64,000 bases of DNA from NCBI GenBank assembly GCA_022834735.1, contig BQKD01000001.1:1093659-1157658 (forward strand), written 5' to 3'. Of this stretch, positions 31,387-40,025 are shown in pieces. Under the pieces are notes generated by a model. It saw nothing but the letters and a program-made list of their open reading frames with translations, did not search any database and was not told the origin of the DNA. The stretch is from Erysipelotrichaceae bacterium OPF54. Lineage in GTDB: Bacteria > Bacillota_I > Bacilli_A > Erysipelotrichales > Erysipelotrichaceae. Both the position numbers and the translations under genes were made by a program. How positions within the stretch are numbered: the first letter of the stretch is position 1; each line of letters begins with the position of its first letter.

Positions 31387-33156
31387 ATGAAGAACAATCG
31401 AAAAGAATTCAAGAAAAATGCGAGAGGGAATATCTCGCGCCATTACTGGCTTTATGTATTTATCTGCGTCGTGGCCGCGTATCTAGGCACCGAACAGGTG
31501 CGCACGTTCCGCTTTCTGGACGTATTCTCGATCGGACAGAACACGAATGCCGCCCTGCTTGTGCGCGGCATCGATCCGGCCCTCACCGATCTGACCGATA
31601 CGATCAACCGCTCTTTCCTGAGCAAGGTCGGAAAGATCCCTGAACTCGGAACGACCAACGGCGTTTTTGCGCTGATCTATCGGACGATCGCGGGCGGGAC
31701 CATTTCGAACTACCTCATCCATATGATCAATTCGCTGACGCATTCCACGCAGGCAGGCCCTGTGGTCCTCATGGTATTGGCCGCCAGCCTCCACATCGTG
31801 ATCTGGCTTTTTGTCGTCCAGTGCCTTGCGGTCGTCAACCGCCGCTTCTTTGTAGAAGGAAAACAGTATGAAAAAGTTCCTTTCGAACGGTATCTGTTCT
31901 TTATCCGCGAACGGAAATGGTGGAATGTCGTCAAGACATTGTTCCTGAAAAATGTCATGTGGTTTTTATGGGCCCTGACCATCGTGGGCGGATTCATCAA
32001 GCATTATTCGTATCTGCTCGTGCCGTATATCCTGGCAGAAAATCCGACCGTTTCAGGCACGCAGGCCATTACTTTATCCAGAAAAATGATGGACGGACGT
32101 AAAAAAGAAGCCTTCATGATCTCGCTTTCGCTGCTCGGATGGTACGTGCTCGATGTGCTCACGCTGGGCATTTCGAATATTTTCTGGACCAATTCGTACC
32201 GTATCGCGATATTCAGCGAATTTTATATCAGCGTTCGCGCCGGCTATCTTACACAGCATCCTTCCGAAACGGCGATATTCAACAACCGCTATTTATATGA
32301 ATATGCGCCGCAGCCCCTGCTGGACAAAGCCTATGCCAGTGAAATCAAAGACCTGAAACAGATGGACCCGATCGAAAATGTATATACGGGATTCAAAGGA
32401 TTCCTGGAACGCAATTTCGGGCTCGTTTTCCGCCTGTCAAAAAAAGAAAAAGCCTATGAACAGTACAATTTCTTACGCTGGGATCTCGAATCGGCCAAAG
32501 AACAGATTGAACGCCGGGAATACCCGGTCAGGCTTTCGCCGATCCCGGAAATTCAGAAAAGACACCGGCTGCGCTATTTGTATCCGGCTCGAAATTATTC
32601 GGTCACAAGCGTCCTGCTGCTGTTTTTCTTCATGTCGTTTGTCGGCTGGTGCTGGGAAGTATCGCTCCATCTGATCAATAACGGACAGTTTGTCGATCGG
32701 GGCGTCCTGCATCTGCCGTGGCTGCCCATCTATGGCTTCGGCTGCGTATTTATCCTGCTTCTGCTGCGCCGGTGGCGTCAGGAGCCGATCAAGGAATTTC
32801 TCTATGCCGTCATCTTGTGCGGATTTGTCGAATACTTTACAAGCGTGTATCTGCAGGCCGTTTACCATACGGAATGGTGGAGCTACAAAGGGTATTTCCT
32901 CAATCTGAATGGAAGGATCTGTGCCGAAGGACTGCTCGTATTCGGTCTTGGCGGCATGGCATTCGTCTACATCATCGCGCCCCTTCTGGATAACTGGTTC
33001 AGAAAGATCGGGCTCGAAAAGCTCAGCAAGCTCGCCATCGTCCTGCTCGTTGTATTTGTGGCTGATGTGATCTATTCGCACTTCTATCCCAATGAAGGGC
33101 AGGGCGTCACGACAGGAACCGTTGTGAACGAGCATACGAAAAAAGCGGACGGATGA
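31387..33156 (+). CDS. DUF975 membrane protein fused to a type IV ABC-transporter-like domain
   Basis: The 589-residue protein starts MKNNRKEFKKNARGNISRHY, the usual DUF975 opening, with about six transmembrane segments up to residue 290 (including a DUF975-like GTQAITLSRKMMDGRKKEAF motif). A charged linker follows, then a second membrane domain from about residue 410 (FFFMSFVGWCWEVSLHLIN, FVDRGVLHLPWLPIYGFGCV, WWSYKGYFLNLNGRICAEGL), matching the 'putative ABC-transporter type IV' family (PF06541). The two domains are usually separate proteins. No ATPase partner is nearby. Function unknown. Confidence 0.72.
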   Translation: MKNNRKEFKKNARGNISRHYWLYVFICVVAAYLGTEQVRTFRFLDVFSIGQNTNAALLVRGIDPALTDLTDTINRSFLSKVGKIPELGTTNGVFALIYRTIAGGTISNYLIHMINSLTHSTQAGPVVLMVLAASLHIVIWLFVVQCLAVVNRRFFVEGKQYEKVPFERYLFFIRERKWWNVVKTLFLKNVMWFLWALTIVGGFIKHYSYLLVPYILAENPTVSGTQAITLSRKMMDGRKKEAFMISLSLLGWYVLDVLTLGISNIFWTNSYRIAIFSEFYISVRAGYLTQHPSETAIFNNRYLYEYAPQPLLDKAYASEIKDLKQMDPIENVYTGFKGFLERNFGLVFRLSKKEKAYEQYNFLRWDLESAKEQIERREYPVRLSPIPEIQKRHRLRYLYPARNYSVTSVLLLFFFMSFVGWCWEVSLHLINNGQFVDRGVLHLPWLPIYGFGCVFILLLLRRWRQEPIKEFLYAVILCGFVEYFTSVYLQAVYHTEWWSYKGYFLNLNGRICAEGLLVFGLGGMAFVYIIAPLLDNWFRKIGLEKLSKLAIVLLVVFVADVIYSHFYPNEGQGVTTGTVVNEHTKKADG

Positions 33157-33194
33157 TCAGAAAACAAATATAAATAAAATAATAAAAATAACGT

Positions 33195-33226
33195 AAAAAA
33201 GGAGCTGGTCTGAATGACCGGCTCCT
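33195..33226 (-). terminator. Terminator of the nfu-like gene
   Basis: On the minus strand AGGAGCCGGTC-N5-GACCAGCTCCT (one G-T pair) is followed by six T residues. Confidence 0.75.
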
Positions 33227-33243
33227 CGTTTGTTTCATGGACC

Positions 33244-33534
33244 TTAGACAAGCACGACATCGCGCAATCCCGGAACTTCATCCATAAGAAGAAGCTTGAT
33301 GCCGCCGCTGAAATCCTCGGCTGCCATCATGCATCCGGCACATGCGCCCCGGAACGAAACGTAGGCTACATTTTGTTCGTCGATCCCGAGCAGCTCGACA
33401 TCGCCGCCATCATGCTGGATGTACGGACGGATCTTGTCAAGACATTCCTCGACAACACGTTCCTCCACAAGAATATTTTCGATATCGTTCTGAGCCTGTG
33501 CTGATGTTTCTGTGTTTCTCGTTTCTTCTGACAT
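33244..33534 (-). CDS. NifU C-terminal-domain (Nfu-type) Fe-S scaffold/carrier
   Basis: The 96-residue protein has RPYIQHDGGDVELLGID and a CAGC cysteine pair in GACAGCMMAAEDFSGGIKLL, typical of Nfu-type iron-sulfur cluster carriers. The classical motif is CxxC, conserved here. The N-terminal 20 residues are Thr/Gln/Glu-rich linker. It would deliver clusters to apo-enzymes such as IspH encoded nearby. GGAGGTTAGT precedes the start; the PAP2-like gene lies 9 bp upstream on the same strand. Confidence 0.9.
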   Translation of the reverse strand: MSEETRNTETSAQAQNDIENILVEERVVEECLDKIRPYIQHDGGDVELLGIDEQNVAYVSFRGACAGCMMAAEDFSGGIKLLLMDEVPGLRDVVLV

Positions 33535-33543
33535 ACTAACCTC

Positions 33544-34008
33544 CTAAGCAATAAACAGCGGAAGAAGGATCATCGGAACGATCAGGCCGACGCCGAATCC
33601 TCCGACAACTTCCACGCTTTTATGTCCTAATATCGTTTTCAGTTTTTCCTGGTAGATCGGATCATCCAGATGGAGCCCGGCCATAGTTTTCAGGTCTTTG
33701 ATCAGCTGCTGTGTCAGAGCGATGTTTTTTCCGCTGTAATAGCGGACGTTGGCCGCATCGTACATGACGATGAGCGAAAAGATCGCGGTGACCGCAAAGA
33801 TCGCCGAATCAAACCCTTCCTGGATCCCGATCGCAAAGGACAGCGCCGTCACTGTCGACGTATGCGAGCTCGGAAATCCGCCGCTGGCCATGACCCAGTG
33901 AAGATCCCATTTGCCTGTGCGGTAATAGTATATAAAGGTTTTGGCAATTTGTGCAACCACATTTGAAAGAAGTGCGCTGATCAAAGGAAAAAAGGATGAA
34001 GGTAACAT
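33544..34008 (-). CDS. Divergent PAP2-family membrane protein (YuiD-like)
   Basis: The 154-residue protein starts MLPSSFFPLISALLSNVVAQ and contains GGFPSSHTSTVTALSFAIG (PAP2-like active-site motif), VMYDAANVRYYSGKN and ILGHKSVEVVGGFGVGLIV (conserved H in GHK), the pattern of the small 'divergent PAP2' family. It is likely a membrane phosphatase or permease-like protein of unknown substrate. The start at 34008 follows TAGGAGGATCGAAT. It is co-oriented with the nfu-like gene and probably co-transcribed. Confidence 0.88.
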   Translation of the reverse strand: MLPSSFFPLISALLSNVVAQIAKTFIYYYRTGKWDLHWVMASGGFPSSHTSTVTALSFAIGIQEGFDSAIFAVTAIFSLIVMYDAANVRYYSGKNIALTQQLIKDLKTMAGLHLDDPIYQEKLKTILGHKSVEVVGGFGVGLIVPMILLPLFIA

Positions 34009-34169
34009 ATTCGATCCTCCTAAGACATTGGCATTATAACACAAATGCGTGCTGATTGACCCCATCTTGATTTTTTAAAAAAGGGAACAAAAAGGTCTTT
34101 TCGAAAAAATAGAAAAAACAGTGCAATCAAGGTATAATGAAAGCGATTAATAAATGGAGGAATTATACT

Positions 34170-35441
34170 ATGATCAAATTGGATCTGAATCATGCATTTT
34201 TGAAAGAAAATGTAAAAGATTATCAGGGCGAAGTGAATGAACTCAATGAATCATTAGTAAACGGAACCTGCAAAGGAAACGATTTTATCGGCTGGCTGAC
34301 ATGGCCTCAGGACTATGACCGTGATGAATTCGACCGCATCAAAAAATGCGCGGCACGCATCCGCGAGAACGCGGACGTACTGATCGTGTGCGGGATCGGC
34401 GGCTCCTATCTGGGACCTCGTGCCGGGATCGAAATGGTCAACGGACTGTATCCGGAAAACCAGATCGAAGTGATTTATCTTGGAAACACATTCTCGAGCA
34501 CTTATCTTGCCCAGGTCATGAACTATATCAAGGACAAGAGAGTTGTCGTCAATGTCATTTCGAAATCCGGAACAACGACAGAAACAGCGATCGCATTCCG
34601 TATCCTGAAACAGTTCATGGAAAAGAAATACGGCGCCGAAGCCAAGGACCGCATCATCGCAACGACCGACAAGGCGCGCGGAACGTTGAAAGCGCTGGCT
34701 GACCGGGAAGGCTATGAAACTTTCGTGATCCCGGACAATATCGGCGGACGCTTCTCTGTGATCACACCGGTCGGACTGCTTCCTATGGCAGCTGCCGGAC
34801 TTGATCTGGACGCATTCATGAAAGGTCTTGCGGACGGTACGGGCGAATATGGCGATCCGGACCTCGACAAGAACCCGGCATACCGCTATGCGGTCGCACG
34901 CCGCATCCTTCAGCACCAGGGATACGATGTGGAACTGTTCGTTCAGTACGAACCGCAGATGCAGATGGTTGCCGAATGGTGGAAACAGCTGTTCGGCGAA
35001 AGCGAAGGAAAAGACGAACTCGGTATCCTTCCGGATTCGGCATGCTTCTCGACCGATCTGCACTCTTTAGGACAGTTCGTGCAGGACGGAAAGAAAGTGC
35101 TTTTCGAATCGAACCTTTATGTGGACGAGCCGGCGATCGACGTTCTGTTCCCAAGCGATGACAAGAACGAAGACAATATGAACTATCTGGCTGGAAAATC
35201 TCTGGACTGGGTCAACAAGATGGCGGCCCAGGGAACCCTGATGGCACACGAGGAAACCGGAGGCGTTCCGAACATCATCTTCAGGATGCCGGGAATGACA
35301 GCCTACGATTTCGGTAACATGTGCATGTTCTTCTTCAAAGCGATCGCCATGACAACGCTGATGAACGGAAGCAATCCATTCAATCAGCCAGGCGTTGAAG
35401 TATACAAGAAAAACATGTTCAAACTGCTTGGAAAAGAATAA
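34170..35441 (+). CDS. pgi: Glucose-6-phosphate isomerase
   Basis: The 423-residue protein shows the phosphosugar isomerase signatures GIGGSYLGPRAGIEM, VISKSGTTTETAIAFR, DNIGGRFSVITPVGLLP, the QxxxEWWKQLFGESEGK stretch and the C-terminal NPFNQPGVEVYKKNM. It interconverts glucose-6-phosphate and fructose-6-phosphate in glycolysis. AATGGAGGAAT precedes the ATG at 34170, and TATAAT at 34133 is a plausible -10. Monocistronic, followed by a terminator shared with the opposite strand. Confidence 0.97.
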   Translation: MIKLDLNHAFLKENVKDYQGEVNELNESLVNGTCKGNDFIGWLTWPQDYDRDEFDRIKKCAARIRENADVLIVCGIGGSYLGPRAGIEMVNGLYPENQIEVIYLGNTFSSTYLAQVMNYIKDKRVVVNVISKSGTTTETAIAFRILKQFMEKKYGAEAKDRIIATTDKARGTLKALADREGYETFVIPDNIGGRFSVITPVGLLPMAAAGLDLDAFMKGLADGTGEYGDPDLDKNPAYRYAVARRILQHQGYDVELFVQYEPQMQMVAEWWKQLFGESEGKDELGILPDSACFSTDLHSLGQFVQDGKKVLFESNLYVDEPAIDVLFPSDDKNEDNMNYLAGKSLDWVNKMAAQGTLMAHEETGGVPNIIFRMPGMTAYDFGNMCMFFFKAIAMTTLMNGSNPFNQPGVEVYKKNMFKLLGKE

Positions 35442-35481
35442 TCCGGGCAACGCAAATAAACAAAGTAATCCAAAATAATCC

Positions 35482-35510
35482 AAAAAGGTCTGCTTTCACG
35501 CAGACCTTTT
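35482..35510. terminator. Bidirectional terminator between pgi and the small ORF
   Basis: AAAAGGTCTGC-TTTCAC-GCAGACCTTTT is a perfect stem with A and T tracts on opposite sides, serving pgi (+) and the 16-residue ORF (-). Confidence 0.85.
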
Positions 35511-35555
35511 CAGTAGGAATAAAATAAAGAATTTTAAGGAGGATCGATCGGGGCC

Positions 35556-35606
35556 TTACTCGCTGTTTCCGAGCATCTGGCTGATCCATACGATAAATGC
35601 TAACAT
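35556..35606 (-). CDS. 16-residue hydrophobic peptide (MLAFIVWISQMLGNSE)
   Basis: A complete minus-strand unit fits into 200 bp: TTGAAA-16-TATCAT promoter (35678-35651), GAAAGGAC ribosome-binding site 6 nt before the ATG at 35606, a 16-codon frame with a hydrophobic N-terminal half, and the terminator at 35482-35510. The 3' untranslated part contains CCTCCTT, complementary to Shine-Dalgarno sequences. It could be a small membrane peptide, a type I-like toxin or a dual-function regulatory RNA. No homolog recalled. Confidence 0.45.
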   Translation of the reverse strand: MLAFIVWISQMLGNSE

Positions 35607-35650
35607 GCTTTGTCCTTTCTATTGGATGAGTAGTTCCTGTTGTTATAGAT

Positions 35651-35678
35651 ATGATATAACGAATGAAAGGGCTTTCAA
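35651..35678 (-). promoter_or_regulatory. Promoter of the 16-residue ORF
   Basis: On the minus strand TTGAAA (35678-35673), 16-bp spacer, TATCAT (35656-35651); start expected near 35645, about 39 nt before the ATG. Confidence 0.5.
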
Positions 35679-35688
35679 AGCATTGTGC

Positions 35689-36594
35689 TCAGGAAATCAC
35701 GTCTTCGATCGAAAACGGGGCCGTTCTGCCCGTTTTTACAAAGTCGATGATCTGACTGGTCAGGTATTTCGGGGTCGACGCGCCCGAAGTGATCGCGATC
35801 CGTTTTTCGTTCCAGTCGCAGTCTTTCAGATCGTTTACTGTTTCGGCTTTCACGACAGCCGGTATTCCCGCCATCCTGCCGATCGCAGCCAGCTGTTCGG
35901 TATTGTTGCTTGTCGGATCGCCCACGACAAGGAGCACGTCGATCTGTTTGTCCTTCAAGGCAAGGACCGCTTCCTGGCGCACCCGGGTCGCGCCGCACAC
36001 TTCGTTGTTGAACTCGGCATCCGGATACTTTTTTTCGATCGCCTTGAACAGATGGTCGATATCCAGTGTCGACATGGTCGTCTGATTGGTCACGAATACC
36101 GAAGTTTCTTTATTCAGGACAGGAATGTCTTCTTCTTTTTCGATCAGGAACACACGCTCTGACAACGTATAGATCGATTCCGCTTCCGGATGATGGTTTT
36201 TCCCGATATAAAAGACCGCAGCCCCTTCATCGAGCTTTTTCTGCACGATCTTCTGCGTCTGCACGACAAAACGGCAGCTCGCGTCAAAAACAGTCAGTCC
36301 CTTCGCTTCGGCTTTGGCATAGACATCCGGGTGGACCCCGTGTGCCGTAAAGATGACGATCCCCGAATCGATCTGGTCGAGCAGCTCGAGCCGGGTAAGG
36401 CCCGGCCGTTCGATCGTTTCGATACGCAGATGCTCAAGCGCCAGTTTGACATAGCGGTTATGGACCAGATTGCCAAGGATCGTGATCTTTTCGTTTGGAT
36501 GATCTGCTCTGACCTGGCGGGCAATCTGGATCGCTTTCATGACGCCGCCGCAAAATCCCTGCGGCATGACTTCGATAATTGTATTATTTTTCAT
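35689..36594 (-). CDS. ispH: 4-hydroxy-3-methylbut-2-enyl diphosphate reductase
   Basis: The 301-residue Fe-S enzyme performs the last step of the MEP isoprenoid pathway, giving IPP and DMAPP. The three cluster cysteines lie in MPQGFCGGVMKAIQ, FDASCRFVVQ and NEVCGATRVRQ. The substrate-binding HGVHPD, GDPTSNNTEQL and TSGASTPKYLT motifs are present. TTAAGGAGAT precedes the start. It is divergent from the DEAD-box helicase gene, in a 147-bp intergenic region. Confidence 0.95.
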   Translation of the reverse strand: MKNNTIIEVMPQGFCGGVMKAIQIARQVRADHPNEKITILGNLVHNRYVKLALEHLRIETIERPGLTRLELLDQIDSGIVIFTAHGVHPDVYAKAEAKGLTVFDASCRFVVQTQKIVQKKLDEGAAVFYIGKNHHPEAESIYTLSERVFLIEKEEDIPVLNKETSVFVTNQTTMSTLDIDHLFKAIEKKYPDAEFNNEVCGATRVRQEAVLALKDKQIDVLLVVGDPTSNNTEQLAAIGRMAGIPAVVKAETVNDLKDCDWNEKRIAITSGASTPKYLTSQIIDFVKTGRTAPFSIEDVIS

Positions 36595-36741
36595 AAAATC
36601 TCCTTAACCTATTCGATCATGTAATGCAATTATCACAAACAGGTGCCGGTTTGTAAATGCGCATCCTACGATTTCATCCCGATTGAACAATTTTACCTAT
36701 TTTGTGATAATATGAATAGAAACCTATTTCAGGAGGTAAAC

Positions 36742-38061
36742 ATGGATAAATTACAGGAAATCATGGATTTTGAGCATTTTAAAAAGCTCACGCCCATTCA
36801 GGAAGCAATGCTTTCAAGAAAAAATAAAGACCGCGACTTTATCGGGATCTCATCGACAGGTTCCGGAAAATCGCATGCCTTCTTCATACCGATCATCGAA
36901 AAGATCGATCCGGAACAGGAAAAGGTACAGGCTGTCATTTCGACACCGACCAGGGAGCTGGCCTACCAGCTGTACGACCGCTTCAAGCCGTTATGCGAGC
37001 ACTTCGGCATCCGCATGAAGCTTGTGACAGGCGGTATGGATAAAAACATCGGGACACAGACGCCGCACATCGTTATCGGTACGCCCGGACGAATGAAGGA
37101 TCTGTTCCTGGACGAGAAGAACCTTCGTCTCGATACCGCAAAAACGATCGTGATCGACGAAGCGGATATGACGATGGAATTCGGATTTCTCGAAGATATC
37201 GATCAGATCTTGTCGAAGCTCGATGAAAATGTGCAGATCATGGTCTTTTCGGCAACCATTCCGCAGAATCTGGAACCGTTTTTAAAGAAATATCTGCACA
37301 ATCCGGAAATTGTCCGGATCGATCAGAACGAAGATTATCAGGCCAATATCGAGAATATCCTCGTGCCGTGCAAGCATAAATCCTATGCGGAAAAGCTGCT
37401 CGATGTGCTCCCGGCCATCAATCCGTACGTCTGCCTTATTTTCTGCAACACGACCCAGGAGGCGGCAGAAACTGCGAAACGGATGCGCGAGGAAGGCTAT
37501 GATCTGGTCGAGCTGCATTCAGGGCTCGAGTCCAGACAAAGAGCGCAGGCGATCCGCCAGATCCAGTCGCAGAAAAAATCGTATATCGTGGCCAGCGACA
37601 TTGCGTCGCGCGGGATCGATCTGGAAGGAATCACGCATGTCATCAGCTGCGGATTCCCGAAAGATCTGAAATTCTTCGTGCACCGGGCCGGCCGGACCGG
37701 ACGTGCCAACCGGGAAGGAACGTGTATCGCCCTGTATAAGCCGGATGACAAGCGTTCGATCGATCTGCTCATGAAAAAAGGGATCGTTTTCGAACATAAA
37801 GATGTGCGCAACGGACAATGGATCAGCCTGAAACCGATCGATGCGAAACGGCCGCGAAAAGCCGACCCTCTGCAGAAGGAGATCTCGAAGATCGTCCGGT
37901 CCAAATCAAAAAAAGTCAAGCCGAACTACCGCAAGAAACAGAAGCAGGAAATCGACAAGCTGCGCCGCAGAAAGAAAAGAGAAATTATCCAGAAGGATAT
38001 CCAGCGCCAGAAAAAAGAACGGGCCAAAGAAAGACAGCGGGCCAAAAGGAACGGTGAATAA
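36742..38061 (+). CDS. DEAD-box RNA helicase
   Basis: The 439-residue protein contains the Q motif (FKKLTPIQEAML), motif I ISSTGSGKSHAF, Ia TPTRELAYQ, GTPGRMKDLF, DEAD in VIDEADMTMEFGF, SAT in FSATIPQN and motif VI HRAGRTGRANREG. The C-terminal ~60 residues are very basic (KSKKVKPNYRKKQKQEI...), as in CshB-like cold-shock helicases that act on ribosomes or mRNA decay. CAGGAGGTAAAC precedes the ATG at 36742. Its stop is directly followed by the nfo start, so the two are an operon. Confidence 0.92.
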   Translation: MDKLQEIMDFEHFKKLTPIQEAMLSRKNKDRDFIGISSTGSGKSHAFFIPIIEKIDPEQEKVQAVISTPTRELAYQLYDRFKPLCEHFGIRMKLVTGGMDKNIGTQTPHIVIGTPGRMKDLFLDEKNLRLDTAKTIVIDEADMTMEFGFLEDIDQILSKLDENVQIMVFSATIPQNLEPFLKKYLHNPEIVRIDQNEDYQANIENILVPCKHKSYAEKLLDVLPAINPYVCLIFCNTTQEAAETAKRMREEGYDLVELHSGLESRQRAQAIRQIQSQKKSYIVASDIASRGIDLEGITHVISCGFPKDLKFFVHRAGRTGRANREGTCIALYKPDDKRSIDLLMKKGIVFEHKDVRNGQWISLKPIDAKRPRKADPLQKEISKIVRSKSKKVKPNYRKKQKQEIDKLRRRKKREIIQKDIQRQKKERAKERQRAKRNGE

Positions 38062-38913
38062 ATGATCTATATCGGAAGCCATGTTTCGATGAAAGCGCCG
38101 GACTATATGCTCGGATCGATCCGCGAAGCGCTTTCCTATGACGCCAATGCGTGCATGATCTATACAGGCGCTCCGCAGAATTCCAGGCGGGTACCGATCG
38201 GAAAGTTCAAGCTCGACGAAGCGAAAAAACTGATGGAAGCGAACCATTTCCAGATGGAACGGGTCATCGTGCATGCACCCTATATCATCAATCTGGCCAA
38301 CTCGGTCAAACCGGAAACTGCGCAGTTCGGGGTCGAATTTTTGAGCGAAGAACTGAAAAGGGTGTCGCAGATCGGGGCAAAAACGCTTGTGCTGCATCCA
38401 GGCGCCCATATGAAAGCGGGCGTGGAGACCGGCAGCCAGTGGATCGTCAACGGCCTGAACGAAGTGCTCGACCAGGATGAGAGCGATATCGTGATCGCTC
38501 TGGAAACAATGGCAGGCAAGGGCAGCGAGATCGGTTCGCGCTTCGAGGAACTGGCAGCGATCATCGATCAGATCCATAAAAAAGAGCGTGTGAAAGTTTG
38601 TCTGGATACGTGTCACATTCACGATGCCGGATACGATCTGACTCAGTTCGATCAGGTGCTTGAGCAGTTCGATCAGATACTCGGACTGGAAAATCTCGCC
38701 GTTCTTCATATCAACGATTCGAAAAACGAGCGGGGAGCGCGCAAGGATCGTCATGAAAATATCGGCAGCGGCCATATCGGTTTCGAAACGCTTGTCCGGA
38801 TCGTCCATCATCCGAAACTGGACGATATCACGAAAATACTGGAAACGCCGTATATCGATTCCAGACCTCCTTATAAGGAGGAGATCGCAAGACTTCTGGC
38901 ATGGAAGGAATAA
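38062..38913 (+). CDS. nfo: Endonuclease IV (AP endonuclease)
   Basis: The 283-residue TIM-barrel zinc enzyme has MIYIGSHVSMKAPDYMLGSI, VIVHAPYIINLAN, LVLHPGAH, ALETMAGKGSEIG, VCLDTCHIHDAGYDL, HINDSKNERGARKDRHENIG and ILETPYID, all trinuclear-zinc ligand motifs of Nfo. It cleaves DNA at abasic sites in base-excision repair. Its start codon follows the helicase stop with no gap (TAAATG). Confidence 0.97.
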   Translation: MIYIGSHVSMKAPDYMLGSIREALSYDANACMIYTGAPQNSRRVPIGKFKLDEAKKLMEANHFQMERVIVHAPYIINLANSVKPETAQFGVEFLSEELKRVSQIGAKTLVLHPGAHMKAGVETGSQWIVNGLNEVLDQDESDIVIALETMAGKGSEIGSRFEELAAIIDQIHKKERVKVCLDTCHIHDAGYDLTQFDQVLEQFDQILGLENLAVLHINDSKNERGARKDRHENIGSGHIGFETLVRIVHHPKLDDITKILETPYIDSRPPYKEEIARLLAWKE

Positions 38914-38933
38914 GAAAATCAAATAGGATATCA

Positions 38934-38963
38934 GACCGTTTTGTTGTAGGCAAAGCGGTTTTT
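38934..38963 (+). terminator. Terminator after nfo
   Basis: ACCGTTTTG-N7-CAAAGCGGT with one mismatch, then TTTTTT. Confidence 0.7.
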
Positions 38964-38995
38964 TGGTACCATTAAGAAAAAGAGAGGGAATAAAA

Positions 38996-39382
38996 ATGGA
39001 AATGGTATTGACGATCATACTGGCCGTATTTTTTGCCTTGATGTACTGGAAACGAAAAAAGGCGCGTGGCGCCTGGCTGTGGATCCTCTTTGTGCTGTGC
39101 GTCATCCCGACCGGCATCGCCTATCGGGATCATTTCATACGCTATGTTCCGTTCGCCTATTGCGTGTTCTGCTTGTGGATCGGCGGAATGATCGTTCCGT
39201 GGTATGTGTGCAAAAAGAAAGGGCTGGCCCTGATCTGGACAGCCGCTGATCTGGTATCCCTGCCTTCCGTACTGCTGGCAGGAATTTCCTGCGGAACGTC
39301 GACCCGATATGTGATCCTGACAGTCTGCCTGTACGGTCTGCTTGCGGTCAATGCCGTTTCGCTCGTGCGGATGCAAAAGTGA
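38996..39382 (+). CDS. Small four-helix membrane protein of unknown function
   Basis: The 128-residue protein MEMVLTIILAVFFALMYWKR... has four hydrophobic segments with short basic loops (WKRKKARGAW, CKKKGLALIW). AGAGAGGGAAT precedes the start. No family was recognised. Its TGA overlaps the GTG that could start the next TetR gene (GTGA), so the two are coupled; the regulator may control this protein. Confidence 0.6.
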   Translation: MEMVLTIILAVFFALMYWKRKKARGAWLWILFVLCVIPTGIAYRDHFIRYVPFAYCVFCLWIGGMIVPWYVCKKKGLALIWTAADLVSLPSVLLAGISCGTSTRYVILTVCLYGLLAVNAVSLVRMQK

Positions 39383-39390
39383 AAAGAATC

Positions 39391-39957
39391 ATGAATCAAG
39401 GAAAAGAATCGACAAAATCAGAGATCATGACCGCTCTGCTGCAGGAACTGGAGAAGACGCCGCTGAAAAAAATAACGATCCAGCAGATCGCGGCAAAGGC
39501 GGGGATCTCGAAACAGACCTTCTACAACCATTTCAGGGACAAGGAGGAGCTGATCTGTGCCGTTTATGAGCACATCATCATACCCGATTTTGATCTGGAC
39601 GCTTTTCCTGAAAGCTTTGGACAAAGCTATCTGCGCACCCTGAACGCGATGAAGGAATATGGCCGCTTCATGAGGCAGGCTTTGCTCCTGGAAGGGCAGA
39701 ATGATCTGAAATCGTATATTACTTCGCACTGCGAACAGTTCGATCTGGCGTATCATACGCATTTGTACGAAGACGAGCTGCCGCCCGATCTGCGTCTTGC
39801 CACCATCTATCATGCCAATGCGTCCAGTGCCATGACCTTTTCATGGATCCTGGGCGGTTTTGCCAGCAGCCCGCAGGACATGGTGAAGCTCGTCTGTGCC
39901 ATGCGTGCTTTAGGAATGGATGAAAAGATCGCGAAAGCCTATAAACTGGACGATTAG
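39391..39957 (+). CDS. TetR-family regulator
   Basis: The protein starts MNQGKESTKSEIMTALLQEL, then the HTH ITIQQIAAKAGISKQTFYNH, and a C-terminal domain resembling TetR_C_8 (DhaS-like) regulators (LNAMKEYGRFMRQALLLEGQ, SSAMTFSWILGGFASSPQDM). It could start at GTG 39379, overlapping the previous stop by 4 bp, or at ATG 39391; no strong ribosome-binding site separates the two. Probably autoregulates this two-gene unit. Confidence 0.85.
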   Translation: MNQGKESTKSEIMTALLQELEKTPLKKITIQQIAAKAGISKQTFYNHFRDKEELICAVYEHIIIPDFDLDAFPESFGQSYLRTLNAMKEYGRFMRQALLLEGQNDLKSYITSHCEQFDLAYHTHLYEDELPPDLRLATIYHANASSAMTFSWILGGFASSPQDMVKLVCAMRALGMDEKIAKAYKLDD

Positions 39958-39992
39958 GGAAAACTGTCAATTGTGACCGTTTTTCCTTTTTT
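39956..39992 (+). terminator. Terminator after the TetR gene
   Basis: AGGGAAAACTGT-N8-ACCGTTTTTCCT with one mismatch, followed by eight T residues. Confidence 0.75.
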
Positions 39993-40025
39993 TTATAATG
40001 AAAGCGCAAAGGAGAGGGGACAGAA

